Shown in pieces: positions 7,563-15,822 of a stretch of 64,000 bases of DNA (position 1 is the stretch's first letter; each line of letters begins with the position of its first letter). The DNA lies in the NCBI GenBank assembly GCA_044220635.1, contig JBGAQP010000008.1:73288-137287 (forward strand). Reading direction: 5' to 3'. The position numbers and the translations under genes were made by a program. The notes beneath the pieces are model-generated. The model saw only the letters and a list, made by a program, of their open reading frames with translations, did not search any database and had not been told where the DNA came from. Origin of the DNA: JBGAQP01 sp044220635. Its GTDB lineage: Bacteria > Pseudomonadota > Gammaproteobacteria > Burkholderiales > Usitatibacteraceae.

Positions 7563-9302
7563 GTGCTGCGGATGGCCTTTCGGACCGCGGAGACGGGCTT
7601 CGACCCGCAGCGCATCGACGACCGCTATTCCGTGGGGGTCTGCGAGAACCTCTTCGAGGGCCTGCTCAGCTACGACTACCTCGCCCGGCCCGTGCGGCTC
7701 GTGCCGCTCACCGCGGAGTCGATTCCGAAGCCGGAGGAGGGCGGCACGCGCTACACGTTCCGGATCAAGCCCGGGATCCTCTACGCCGACGACCCGGCGT
7801 TCAAGGGTCGGAAGCGCGAGCTCGTGGCGCGCGACTTCGAGTACGCGATCAAGCGCTTCCGCGACCCCCGCAATCGCAGCCCCTACGCCTGGCTCTTCGA
7901 GAACAAGATCGTGGGGCTCGACGAGCTCGAGGAGCGCTCGAAGGCGACCGGGAAGTTCGACTACGACGCGAAGGTCGCCGGGCTCGAGGTGCGCGACCGC
8001 TACACGATCAGCTTCAAGCTGAAGGACCCCGACTTCAACTTCCTCTACGTGCTCGCGATGCCCAACGTCGTCCCCGTGGCGCGCGAGGTGATCGAGGCCT
8101 ACGGGGCGGACACGCACGCGCACCCCGTCGGCACCGGCCCCTACGTGCTCCGGGAGTGGGTGCGGCGCTCGAAGATCGTGCTCGAGCGCAATCCCAACCA
8201 TCGCGGCTTCGAGCTCGACGCGAGCCACGCGAACCCCGCCGACGCGTGGGACCGGCGCGCGATCGAGGCGCTGCGCGGCAAGCGCCTGCCCCTCATCGAC
8301 CGGGTCGAGATCTACCCCATCGACGACGAGCAGCCGCGCTTCCTCGCCTTCCTCAACAAGGAGCACGACATCCTCGACGAGACGCCGTTCTCGTTCATCC
8401 ACCAGGTGCTGCCCAACGGGCAGCTCGCGCCCTCGCTCGCCCGCCAGGGCGTGGGCGTCTTCCGGGAGGAGCAGCCGGAGTTCACCTACGACGTCTTCAA
8501 CATGAACGAGACGATCGAGGGCCGCGAGAATCCCGTGGGCGGCTACTCGCCGGAGCGGGTGGCGCTGCGCCGCGCGCTCGTGCTCGGCCACGACCGCGAC
8601 CGGGAGATCTCCATCGTGCGCAAGGGGCAGGCGCTGCCCGCCCAGAGTCCCGTGCCTCCGGGCGTGGTCGGCTACGACGAGCGCTTCCACGCCGGGGCGC
8701 AGGAATACGACCCGGCGCGGGCCAAGGCCCTGCTCGACATGTTCGGCTACGTCGACCGCAACGGCGACGGGTGGCGCGACCGCCCCGACGGCCGCCCCCT
8801 CGTGCTCGATTACAAGTACTACGCCGGCAGCCAGGAGAACCGCCAGCTCGCCGAGCTCTGGTCGAAGTCGATGGCCGAGATCGGCGTTCGGCTCGAGGCC
8901 ACGGCGGTGCAGTTCGCGGACCTGCTGAAGGACAAGAAGGTGGGGCGCTTCATGGTCGCGGGCTCGGCGTGGATCGCGGATTACCCGGACGCGCAGAACT
9001 TCCTGCAGCTCCTCTACGGGCCGAACACGGGGCAGTCGAACGAGGCGAGCTTCAAGCTCGCGGAGTTCGACCGGCTCTACGAGCGCTCGCTCGCGGTGCC
9101 CGACAGCCCCGAGCGCAACGCCCTCTACCGCGACATGAACCGGCTGCTCCTCGCCTACGCGCCCTGGCGACTGGGCGTGCACCGCATCTTCAACCACCTG
9201 CAGCACCCCTGGGTGAAGGGCTACAAGAAGCACCCGATCCTGTACACCAACTTCCGCTGGCTGGACATCGACCAGGCCGCCCAGCAGGTCGCCATGAAGT
9301 AG
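7563..9302 (+). CDS. ABC transporter substrate-binding protein, peptide/oligopeptide type, copy 3 (true start upstream)
   Basis: At least 579 residues, the third tandem paralogue. The body aligns with copies 1 and 2: FRTAETGFDPQRI, HPVGTGPYVLREW, GGYSPERVALRRALVLG, YAPWRLGVHR, and the loop DRNGDGWRD at nt 8754-8780. The coordinates begin at an in-frame GTG, but that start falls after the signal peptide, so the real gene begins upstream by a rare ATT start or across a one-base frame break (see 7450-7562). The permease gene follows 23 bp after the stop. Confidence 0.88.
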   Translation: MLRMAFRTAETGFDPQRIDDRYSVGVCENLFEGLLSYDYLARPVRLVPLTAESIPKPEEGGTRYTFRIKPGILYADDPAFKGRKRELVARDFEYAIKRFRDPRNRSPYAWLFENKIVGLDELEERSKATGKFDYDAKVAGLEVRDRYTISFKLKDPDFNFLYVLAMPNVVPVAREVIEAYGADTHAHPVGTGPYVLREWVRRSKIVLERNPNHRGFELDASHANPADAWDRRAIEALRGKRLPLIDRVEIYPIDDEQPRFLAFLNKEHDILDETPFSFIHQVLPNGQLAPSLARQGVGVFREEQPEFTYDVFNMNETIEGRENPVGGYSPERVALRRALVLGHDRDREISIVRKGQALPAQSPVPPGVVGYDERFHAGAQEYDPARAKALLDMFGYVDRNGDGWRDRPDGRPLVLDYKYYAGSQENRQLAELWSKSMAEIGVRLEATAVQFADLLKDKKVGRFMVAGSAWIADYPDAQNFLQLLYGPNTGQSNEASFKLAEFDRLYERSLAVPDSPERNALYRDMNRLLLAYAPWRLGVHRIFNHLQHPWVKGYKKHPILYTNFRWLDIDQAAQQVAMK

Positions 9303-9325
9303 GCCCCCGGGCCGAGGAGAGCACC

Positions 9326-10264
9326 GTGACCGCGTACGTGATCCGACGACTCTGGCAGATGATCCCGACCCTCGCGGGCGTGATCCTGCTGATCTTCTTC
9401 CTGTTCAACTGGGTGGGTGGAGACCCCGCGCAGGTGCTCGCGGGCAAGATCTCGAACCCGGAGCAGATCGCCAACATCCGCAAGCAGCTCGGGGTGGACC
9501 AGCCGTACTGGTACCAGCTCTGGGTGTTCGTGCAGCAGGTGTTCACCTTCGACTTCGGGCGCAGCTGGTCGACGAACGAGGAGGTCTCGCGCATCCTCCT
9601 CACGCGGGTGGGGCCCACGCTCACGATCATGGTGCCGGTGCTGATCCTGGAGACCTCGCTCGCCGTGCTCTTCGCGATCATGGTCGCCTACGTGCGGGGT
9701 TCGCTCACCGACCGCGCGATCATGATCATCTGCACGACGGCGATGTCGATCAGCTTCCTCGTCTACATCATCGTGTTCCAGTGGCTGTTCGGCTTCATCC
9801 TCGGGTGGTTCCCCGTGCAGGGCTGGAGCGAGAGCTTCTGGAAGAACCTCGGCACGTACGCGCCGCTGCCCATCATGCTGGCGATCTTCGTGGGCCTCGC
9901 CCCGCAGCTCAGGCTCTACCGCTCGTTTTTCCTCGAGGAGATCAACCAGGACTACGTGCGCACCGCGCGCGCCAAGGGCCTGCCCGAGAAGCAGGTCATG
10001 CTCAAGCACGTGCTCAGGAACGCCCTCATCCCCATCCTCACCAACGTCGGGATCTACCTGCCGGGCGTGTTCGTGGGCTCCTTCCTGCTGGAGGTCTTCT
10101 TCTCGATCCCGGGGCTCGGGCGCGAGATCGTCACCGCGGTCAACCGCAGCGACTTCCCGGTGATCAAGGCGGTGACGGTCTACCTCGCCGTGCTCACCAT
10201 GATCATCAACCTGCTGGTCGACGTGACCTACAAGGCCGTCGACCCGCGCGTGTCGTTCAAGTGA
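9326..10264 (+). CDS. ABC transporter permease, DppB/OppB/YejB type
   Basis: A 312-residue inner-membrane permease, one half of the transmembrane channel. It opens with a membrane helix (TAYVIRRLWQMIPTLAGVIL) and has about six helices. The ATPase-contacting EAA loop is DYVRTARAKGLPEKQVMLKH, and the family C-terminus DVTYKAVDPRVSF is present. The GTG start was chosen because GAGGAGAG lies a few bases upstream and it gives the family's N-terminus. It lies 23 bp after binding protein copy 3. Confidence 0.94.
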   Translation: MTAYVIRRLWQMIPTLAGVILLIFFLFNWVGGDPAQVLAGKISNPEQIANIRKQLGVDQPYWYQLWVFVQQVFTFDFGRSWSTNEEVSRILLTRVGPTLTIMVPVLILETSLAVLFAIMVAYVRGSLTDRAIMIICTTAMSISFLVYIIVFQWLFGFILGWFPVQGWSESFWKNLGTYAPLPIMLAIFVGLAPQLRLYRSFFLEEINQDYVRTARAKGLPEKQVMLKHVLRNALIPILTNVGIYLPGVFVGSFLLEVFFSIPGLGREIVTAVNRSDFPVIKAVTVYLAVLTMIINLLVDVTYKAVDPRVSFK

Positions 10265-10300
10265 CGGGAGGACGCCGAGCCATGCGAACGCCTTCCCCCG

Positions 10301-10326
10301 CCATCCCCGCGCAGGCGGGAATCCAG
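10301..10326. repeat. REP-like extragenic palindromic repeat, copy 1
   Basis: CCATCCCCGCGCAGGCGGGA followed by ATCCAG closely matches the dispersed element (core CCCGCGCAGGCGGG) common between genes in many betaproteobacteria. The core CCCGC-GCAG-GCGGG folds into a hairpin. It lies between the two permease genes, where it could stabilise or attenuate the message. A degenerate second copy is at 24031-24056. Confidence 0.6.
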
Positions 10327-10340
10327 CCGAGGAGCCCGAG

Positions 10341-11393
10341 ATGAGCGCCGTTCTCACCAACAACACCCCGCCGTCCCGGCAGGAATCGCCGGGCCTGTGG
10401 ACGCTCGCCTGGCGGCGGCTGCAGAACGACCGCGTGGGCATGGTCTCCCTCGTGGTCGTCGTCTTCTTCCTCGCGATGATGCTCGCCTCCTTCGCGGGGC
10501 TGATCGCCAGGGACTGGGCCAAGGAGGCGGGCGTGTCCTACGCGAATCCCGCGTTCCTCGCGGGCGCCGAGAATCTGGAGGCGAGGGCGGTCGCCAGCCG
10601 CGAGGGCGCCACCCTCGCCCCGCCCGTGGACCTCTCCGACATCGACCCGCTCGCCCCGCGCTACAAGGAATGGGAGGAGCGCGCGGCCAAGATCGCCGTC
10701 ACCGAGGTGAAGCGCGCCGAGTCGCTGCCGTTCGGCGGCGACAAGTGGGGCCGCGACGTGCTCAAGAAGGCGGTCAAGGGCGCCGAGGTCTCGATCTTCG
10801 TGGGGCTCACCGCGGCGCTCTTCGCCACGCTCATCGGCACGGTGCTCGGGGCGCTGGCGGGCTACTGGGGCGGGCGCGTCAACGACTTCCTCGAGTGGTT
10901 CTACAACATCTTCACCTCGATCCCCTACATCCTCCTGATCCTCGCCTTCGCGGCGGTGTTCAAGCGCGGGCTCGACACCATCATCGTCATCCTCGCGCTC
11001 ACCGGCTGGACCGGCATCTACCGGCTGGTGCGCGCCGAGTACATCAAGCACTGCAACCGCGAGTACGTGAAGGCCGCGCAGGCGATCGGCGCCTCGCACC
11101 TCTCGCGCATGTTCGTCCACATCCTGCCCAACGCGAGCCACGTGATCCTGGTGCAGCTCTCGCAGCACGTGGTGAGCTTCATCAAGGCCGAGGTGATCCT
11201 CTCCTTCCTAGGCCTGGGCGTGCCCGTGGACATGGTCTCCTGGGGGACGATGCTCGCCGAGGCGCAGAACGAGCTCGTCATCGGCAAGTGGTGGCAGCTC
11301 TTCGCCGCCGGCGCGAGCATGGCGGTGCTCGTGACCGCCTTCTCGCTGCTCACCGACAGCCTGCGCGACGCCCTCGACCCGAAGCTGAAATGA
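10341..11393 (+). CDS. ABC transporter permease, DppC/OppC/YejE type
   Basis: A 350-residue partner permease. An OppC_N-type first helix (about residues 35-58) is followed by a long periplasmic segment of about 80 residues, as in YejE, and then the conserved permease domain with the EAA loop EYVKAAQAIGASHLSRMFVH. It ends ALDPKLK. The stop overlaps a possible ATG (ATGA at 11390) of the ATPase gene, so the two are translationally linked. Confidence 0.94.
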   Translation: MSAVLTNNTPPSRQESPGLWTLAWRRLQNDRVGMVSLVVVVFFLAMMLASFAGLIARDWAKEAGVSYANPAFLAGAENLEARAVASREGATLAPPVDLSDIDPLAPRYKEWEERAAKIAVTEVKRAESLPFGGDKWGRDVLKKAVKGAEVSIFVGLTAALFATLIGTVLGALAGYWGGRVNDFLEWFYNIFTSIPYILLILAFAAVFKRGLDTIIVILALTGWTGIYRLVRAEYIKHCNREYVKAAQAIGASHLSRMFVHILPNASHVILVQLSQHVVSFIKAEVILSFLGLGVPVDMVSWGTMLAEAQNELVIGKWWQLFAAGASMAVLVTAFSLLTDSLRDALDPKLK

Positions 11394-11413
11394 CCGCCGG
11401 AGCCCGACCGACC

Positions 11414-13120
11414 ATGAGCGACGAGAACCTCATCCTGCGGGTCCGCGACCTCGACGTGCGCTTCCGGCTCGACCGGCACACCGTCTTCGAGGCGGTGAAG
11501 GGCGTTTCCTTCGACATCCCGCGCAACACCACCGTCGCGCTGGTGGGGGAGTCGGGCAGCGGCAAGAGCGTGTCGGCGATGGCGATCCTGGGGCTCCTGC
11601 CCGACAACGCGATCGTCTCGCCGGCCTCCGCCATCGAGTACGGCGGCGCGAACCTGCTCCGGCGAGCGCTTCCCGAGATGCAGGCCATCCGCGGCAAGGA
11701 CATCTCGGTGATCTTCCAGGAGCCGATGACCTCGCTCAACCCCGTCTTCACCGTGGGCGAGCAGATCTCGGAGGCGCTGCGCCTACACATGGGCCTCGCG
11801 CCGCGCCAGGCGCTCGCCCGCGCCGAGGAGCTCCTGAACGAGGTGGGCATCCCGGACCCGAAGCTGCGCCTCGGATCGTTCCCGCACGAGATGTCCGGCG
11901 GCCAGCAGCAGCGGGTGATGATCGCCATGGCGATCGCCTGCGAGCCCAAGCTGCTGATCGCCGACGAGCCGACGACCGCGCTCGACGTGACCATCCAGAA
12001 GCAGATCCTCGATCTCCTCGCGAAGCTCCAGGAACGCCACCACATGTCGGTCCTCTTCATCACGCACGACCTCGGCGTCGTCGGCGAGATCGCCGACCAG
12101 GTGGTGGTGATGCAGGAGGGCGTGATCCGCGAGCAGGGCGCGGTGCGCGCCATCTTCGAGGCCCCGCAGCATCCGTACACGAAGGCGTTGCTCGCCTGCC
12201 GCCCGCGGCTCGACCGGCGGCCGATGCGCCTGCCCGTGATCGACGACTTCCTGAAGGGCGACGGCAAAGTCGTCGCCGAGCAGCGCCCGCGCGGGGTGGC
12301 CGCGGCCGACCCGATCATCCTCGAGGTGCAGGGCCTGGAGAAGACCTTCTTCCTGAAGGAGGGCTTCTTCCGCAAGCGCGCGGTCACCGCCGTGAAGGAC
12401 GTGAACTTCCGCCTCGCGAAGGGCAAGACCCTCGGCCTCGTGGGGGAGTCGGGCTCGGGCAAGACCACGGTCGGGCTCACGCTGATGCGCCTGCACGAGG
12501 CCACCGCGGGCAAGGTCCTCTTCGAGGGGCGCGACCTCCTGCCGCTCAGCGACCGCGAGATGATGGCCTACCGCCGGCGCATCCAGATCATCTTCCAGAA
12601 CCCCTACGCCTCGCTCAACCCGCGCTTCACCGTGGGCCAGATCCTCGTCGAGCCGATGAAGATCCACGCGATCGGCAAGGACGAGCGCGAGCGCGTGGAC
12701 ATGGCCTTCCAGCTCCTGAAGCGCGTGGGGCTCTCCGAGCAGTCCTTCTACAAGTACCCGCACGAATTCTCGGGCGGCCAGCGCCAGAGGATCGCGATCG
12801 CGCGCTGCCTCACGATGAAGCCCGACGTGCTGATCTGCGACGAGTCGGTCTCGGCCCTCGACGTGTCGGTGCAGGCCCAGGTGCTCAACCTCCTGCAGGA
12901 CCTCCAGGACGAGTTCGGGCTTTCCTACATCTTCATCTCCCACGACCTCGCCGTCGTGAAGTACATCTCCGACGAGATCATGGTGATGAACGAGGGCGCG
13001 ATCGTCGAGATCGCCGGCTCCGACGAGATCTACCTCAGCCCGAAGCAGGAGTACACGAGGAAGCTCCTGTCCTCGATCCCGAAGGGCTGGGACCCGGCGC
13101 GGCGGCCCGCCGCGCCCTGA
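11414..13120 (+). CDS. Fused double ABC transporter ATPase (DppD-DppF / YejF-type)
   Basis: A 568-residue cytoplasmic ATPase carrying two complete nucleotide-binding domains in one chain, the YejF/GsiA arrangement. Domain 1 has Walker A GESGSGKS, signature MSGGQQQR and Walker B LLIADEPTTALD. Domain 2 has GESGSGKT, FSGGQRQR and VLICDESVSALD. Each has an oligopeptide-transporter C-terminal extension. The start was set at the second ATG because GGAG lies 10 bp upstream. An ATG at 11390 overlapping the permease stop would add eight residues. With the two permeases and three binding proteins this completes one importer. Confidence 0.95.
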   Translation: MSDENLILRVRDLDVRFRLDRHTVFEAVKGVSFDIPRNTTVALVGESGSGKSVSAMAILGLLPDNAIVSPASAIEYGGANLLRRALPEMQAIRGKDISVIFQEPMTSLNPVFTVGEQISEALRLHMGLAPRQALARAEELLNEVGIPDPKLRLGSFPHEMSGGQQQRVMIAMAIACEPKLLIADEPTTALDVTIQKQILDLLAKLQERHHMSVLFITHDLGVVGEIADQVVVMQEGVIREQGAVRAIFEAPQHPYTKALLACRPRLDRRPMRLPVIDDFLKGDGKVVAEQRPRGVAAADPIILEVQGLEKTFFLKEGFFRKRAVTAVKDVNFRLAKGKTLGLVGESGSGKTTVGLTLMRLHEATAGKVLFEGRDLLPLSDREMMAYRRRIQIIFQNPYASLNPRFTVGQILVEPMKIHAIGKDERERVDMAFQLLKRVGLSEQSFYKYPHEFSGGQRQRIAIARCLTMKPDVLICDESVSALDVSVQAQVLNLLQDLQDEFGLSYIFISHDLAVVKYISDEIMVMNEGAIVEIAGSDEIYLSPKQEYTRKLLSSIPKGWDPARRPAAP

Positions 13121-13138
13121 GGCGCGAAGCGCGCGCCT

Positions 13139-14476
13139 TCAGGGAAGGCGCAGCCGCAGCCCGGGGTGGATCACCGCCCTCGGGGTCAGGCGGTTGAGGT
13201 CGAGGAGCTCCTCGAGCTCGGCCTCGAAGCGCAGGGCGATTCCGTAGAGGGTGTCGCCCGCGCGCACCGTGTACCAGCGCGGCGCCTCGGGCTTCCTCGC
13301 CTCCGGGGCGGGCGCGACGTTCGCCGCCTTCACCATCCGGGCTCCCGCCGCGTCGGAGCGCATCGGCACCAGCACGGGCTGGGCGAAGCGCAGCCGGCCT
13401 TTCTTGTCGAGGCGGATGGGGTTGTTCGCCGAGCGCAGCTGCTGGGCCGCCACGCCGTGGCGCCGCGCGATCGCATCGAGCGACTCGCCCTTCTTCGCGG
13501 GGTAGGTCGTCCAGCTCACGAGCGGCTTGTCCCAGGCCTCGAGGTTCTCGCGGAAGGTGTCCGCCTTGTCGAGCGGCAGCACGAGGGTGCCGGCCTGCGT
13601 GACGGCCACGGGCTTGGTGTGCGCGGGGTTGAGCGCGACGAATTCCTCCTCGCTCATGCCCGCGAGCTTCGCGGCGAGGCGCACGTCGATCTTCGCCGGG
13701 GCGGGGACGGCGGTGAAGTAGGGCTGGTCCGGGACGCTGTCGAGCTCCACGCCGTAGGTCGCGGGCGAGAGCACGATGTTCTTCACCGCGAAGAGCTTGG
13801 GGACGTAGTTCTGCGTCTCGGGCGGGAGCCTGAGGCTCAGGTAGTCCGTGGCGAGGCCCTTCCTCTGGTTGGCCGCGATCGCGCGCCCCACGCAGCCCTC
13901 GCCGCAGTTGTAGGCCGCGAGCGCGAGCTCCCAGGAGCCGAACATCTCGTGCAGGCGCTGCAGGTAGTTGAGGGCCGCGTCGGTGGCGGCCACGACGTCT
14001 CGGCGGTTGTCGCGCCACCAGTCCTGCGACAGGCCGTAGTTCTTGCCCGTCGAGGGGATGAACTGCCACAGGCCCGAAGCCTTCGAGCGCGAATAGGCGG
14101 TCGGGTTGAAGGCGCTCTCGACCACGGGCAACAGCGCGATCTCCATCGGCATGCCGCGCTTGCCGACTTCCTCGACGATGTGGTGCAGGTAGCGGCTGCC
14201 GCGGTCGACGAAGCGCTTGATGTACTCCGGGCGGCTCGCGTACCACGCCTCGTGCTCGTGGACGAGGGGCGAGTCGAGCGGCTCGAGCGCGAAACCGACG
14301 CGGATGCGCTGCCAGAGGTCGGGATCGGGCAGCGGGACGTCGTCCGGGTCCTCGAAGGCGTCGGGAAGCGCGGCGGGCGGCGGCGTCCCGGTCGCGGAGG
14401 AAGCGAATGCCGGGCCGAGGGCGAACCCGGCCGCGAAGGCCAGGGCCGCGATGTTCAGCGTCCGCTTCAAATCCAT
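13139..14476 (-). CDS. mltD: Membrane-bound lytic murein transglycosylase D-like protein with LysM
   Basis: A 445-residue cell-wall enzyme that cleaves the glycan strand of peptidoglycan to give 1,6-anhydro ends. A signal peptide (residues 1-26) precedes an SLT family-1 domain with catalytic Glu120 in LLPVVESAFNP and the SGLWQFIP and AAYNCGEG motifs. A weak LysM-like segment lies at about 318-360 and a clear C-terminal LysM at 400-445 (YTVRAGDTLYGIALRF). No lipobox cysteine is seen after the signal peptide, unlike E. coli MltD, so it may be soluble in the periplasm. It is the last gene of the gloB-GNAT-mltD run. Confidence 0.92.
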   Translation of the reverse strand: MDLKRTLNIAALAFAAGFALGPAFASSATGTPPPAALPDAFEDPDDVPLPDPDLWQRIRVGFALEPLDSPLVHEHEAWYASRPEYIKRFVDRGSRYLHHIVEEVGKRGMPMEIALLPVVESAFNPTAYSRSKASGLWQFIPSTGKNYGLSQDWWRDNRRDVVAATDAALNYLQRLHEMFGSWELALAAYNCGEGCVGRAIAANQRKGLATDYLSLRLPPETQNYVPKLFAVKNIVLSPATYGVELDSVPDQPYFTAVPAPAKIDVRLAAKLAGMSEEEFVALNPAHTKPVAVTQAGTLVLPLDKADTFRENLEAWDKPLVSWTTYPAKKGESLDAIARRHGVAAQQLRSANNPIRLDKKGRLRFAQPVLVPMRSDAAGARMVKAANVAPAPEARKPEAPRWYTVRAGDTLYGIALRFEAELEELLDLNRLTPRAVIHPGLRLRLP

Positions 14477-14518
14477 TCGTTTAGTTGTTGTTTCGTAAGA
14501 TATTTTTGAATCCTACCG

Positions 14519-14533
14519 GCCGGCGAAGCCGGC
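14519..14533 (-). terminator. GC-rich hairpin after the GNAT gene (possible terminator)
   Basis: A perfect 6-bp stem GCCGGC-GAA-GCCGGC lies immediately after the GNAT stop. No T-run follows on the minus strand, so intrinsic termination is uncertain. It may just separate the GNAT and mltD transcripts. Confidence 0.35.
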
Positions 14534-14534
14534 G

Positions 14535-15026
14535 TCAAGCGGCCGGCTCGGCAAGCCGCACGTACTCCGCCTCGGTCATCCGGACGAGGACCCATTCGCG
14601 CAGCAGCTGGCCTCCGAGCGCCTCGTAGAAACGGATCGAGGGCTCGTTCCAGTCGAGCACGCGCCATTCGAAGCGCCCGCAGCCGCGCTCGAGGGCGATC
14701 GCCGCGAGCCGGCGCAGGAACTCGCGGCCGATGCCGAGCCGCCGGTGAGCGGGCTCGACGAACAGGTCCTCGAGGTACAGGCCCGGCTTGCACAGGAAGG
14801 TCGAGAAGGTGGTGAAGTAGAGCGCGAAGCCCACGGCGCGCCCCTCGCGCTCCGCGAGCAGCGCCTCGCAGCTCGGCCGCTCGCCGAAGAGCGCGGCGAC
14901 GAGCGCGGGCTCGGTGCCCACGGCCTGGTGGGCGAGCTTCTCGTAGACCGCGAGCTCGCCGATGAGCCGCAGCAGCTCGGCGGCGTCGGACGGGGCGGCG
15001 GGGCGGATCGCGAAGGGCTCGGACAT
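14535..15026 (-). CDS. GNAT N-acetyltransferase, diamine/thialysine acetyltransferase-like
   Basis: A 163-residue acetyl-CoA-dependent acetyltransferase. The pattern YFTTFSTFLCKPGLYLEDLF, then RRLGIGREFLRRLA (the acetyl-CoA pyrophosphate loop) and EWRVLDWNEPSIRFYEALGG, resembles the spermidine/spermine (SSAT-like) acetyltransferase branch. The start MSEPFAIRP was chosen because it clears the gloB stop by 5 bp. An upstream ATG would overlap gloB by 19 bp. The substrate is unproven: a polyamine or thialysine is inferred from resemblance only. Confidence 0.86.
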   Translation of the reverse strand: MSEPFAIRPAAPSDAAELLRLIGELAVYEKLAHQAVGTEPALVAALFGERPSCEALLAEREGRAVGFALYFTTFSTFLCKPGLYLEDLFVEPAHRRLGIGREFLRRLAAIALERGCGRFEWRVLDWNEPSIRFYEALGGQLLREWVLVRMTEAEYVRLAEPAA

Positions 15027-15031
15027 GGGGC

Positions 15032-15796
15032 TCAGAACCCGTTCTTCCACGCGCGGACCGCGGCGAAGACCTCGACGGGGCCCGCGAGCGCGCGGCCCGC
15101 GTGGCGCCCGGCCGCGGCCACGACCTCCGGCTCGGCGCAGCGCAGGAAGGGATTGGTCGCGAGCTCCTCGGCGATGGTGGACGGGACGGTGGGCTCGCCG
15201 CGGCCGCGCTGGGCGGCGACCTTCGCGCGGCGCTCGGCGAGGCGCGCATTGCCGGGCTCGACGGCCGCGGCGAAGCGCAGGTTGGCCGCGGTGTACTCGT
15301 GGGCGCAGTAGACGCGCGTGGCCGGCGGGAGCGCGGCGAGCTTCGCGAGCGAGGCGCTCATCTGCGCGGGCGTGCCCTCGAAAAGCCGGCCGCAGCCGCC
15401 CGCGAACAGCGTGTCGCCGCAGAAGACGATTCCCTCGCCCACGTAGGCGATGTGCCCCGCCGTGTGGCCGGGGACTTCGAGGACCGTGAGCGGCAGCCCG
15501 AGTCCCGGCACGGTGATCCGGTCGCCTTCCGCGAGGCGGCGCGTGAGGCCCGCGATCGCCTCGCCCGCGGGCCCGAAGGCGGGGCAGTCCCAGCGCCGGG
15601 CGAGCGCCTCGAGGCCGCCCACGTGGTCGCCGTGGTGGTGCGTGGCGAGGATCGCCGCGAGGACGAGTCCCCGGCCGGCGAGGAACGCCTCGACGGGCGC
15701 CTCGTCGCCGGGATCGACCACCGCGGCGTTGCGGCCGTCCTCGAGCAGCCAGAGGTAGTTGTCCTCGAAGGCGGGCAGCGGGTGGATCGTCAGCAT
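15032..15796 (-). CDS. gloB: Hydroxyacylglutathione hydrolase (glyoxalase II)
   Basis: A 254-residue metallo-beta-lactamase-fold enzyme that hydrolyses S-lactoylglutathione to lactate and glutathione, the second step of methylglyoxal detoxification. The binuclear metal motif is ATHHHGDHVGG (about residues 52-62), followed by GHTAGHIAYV, FCGDTLFAGGCGR and YCAHEYTAANLRFA, all glyoxalase II hallmarks. Start MLTIHPLPAFEDNYLW fits the family. It is divergent from a methyltransferase gene 26 bp away, as often in betaproteobacteria. Confidence 0.96.
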   Translation of the reverse strand: MLTIHPLPAFEDNYLWLLEDGRNAAVVDPGDEAPVEAFLAGRGLVLAAILATHHHGDHVGGLEALARRWDCPAFGPAGEAIAGLTRRLAEGDRITVPGLGLPLTVLEVPGHTAGHIAYVGEGIVFCGDTLFAGGCGRLFEGTPAQMSASLAKLAALPPATRVYCAHEYTAANLRFAAAVEPGNARLAERRAKVAAQRGRGEPTVPSTIAEELATNPFLRCAEPEVVAAAGRHAGRALAGPVEVFAAVRAWKNGF

Positions 15797-15822
15797 GGGT
15801 CCGAGTCTATTAGAATTGCCCC

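Noticed and set aside
7393..8022. Alternative frame at the third binding-protein gene (GTG at 7393)
   Set aside because: Its translation turns to Ser/Arg/Pro-rich shadow after the signal-peptide region; only its TTG at 7450 is of interest as a possible frame-broken start.
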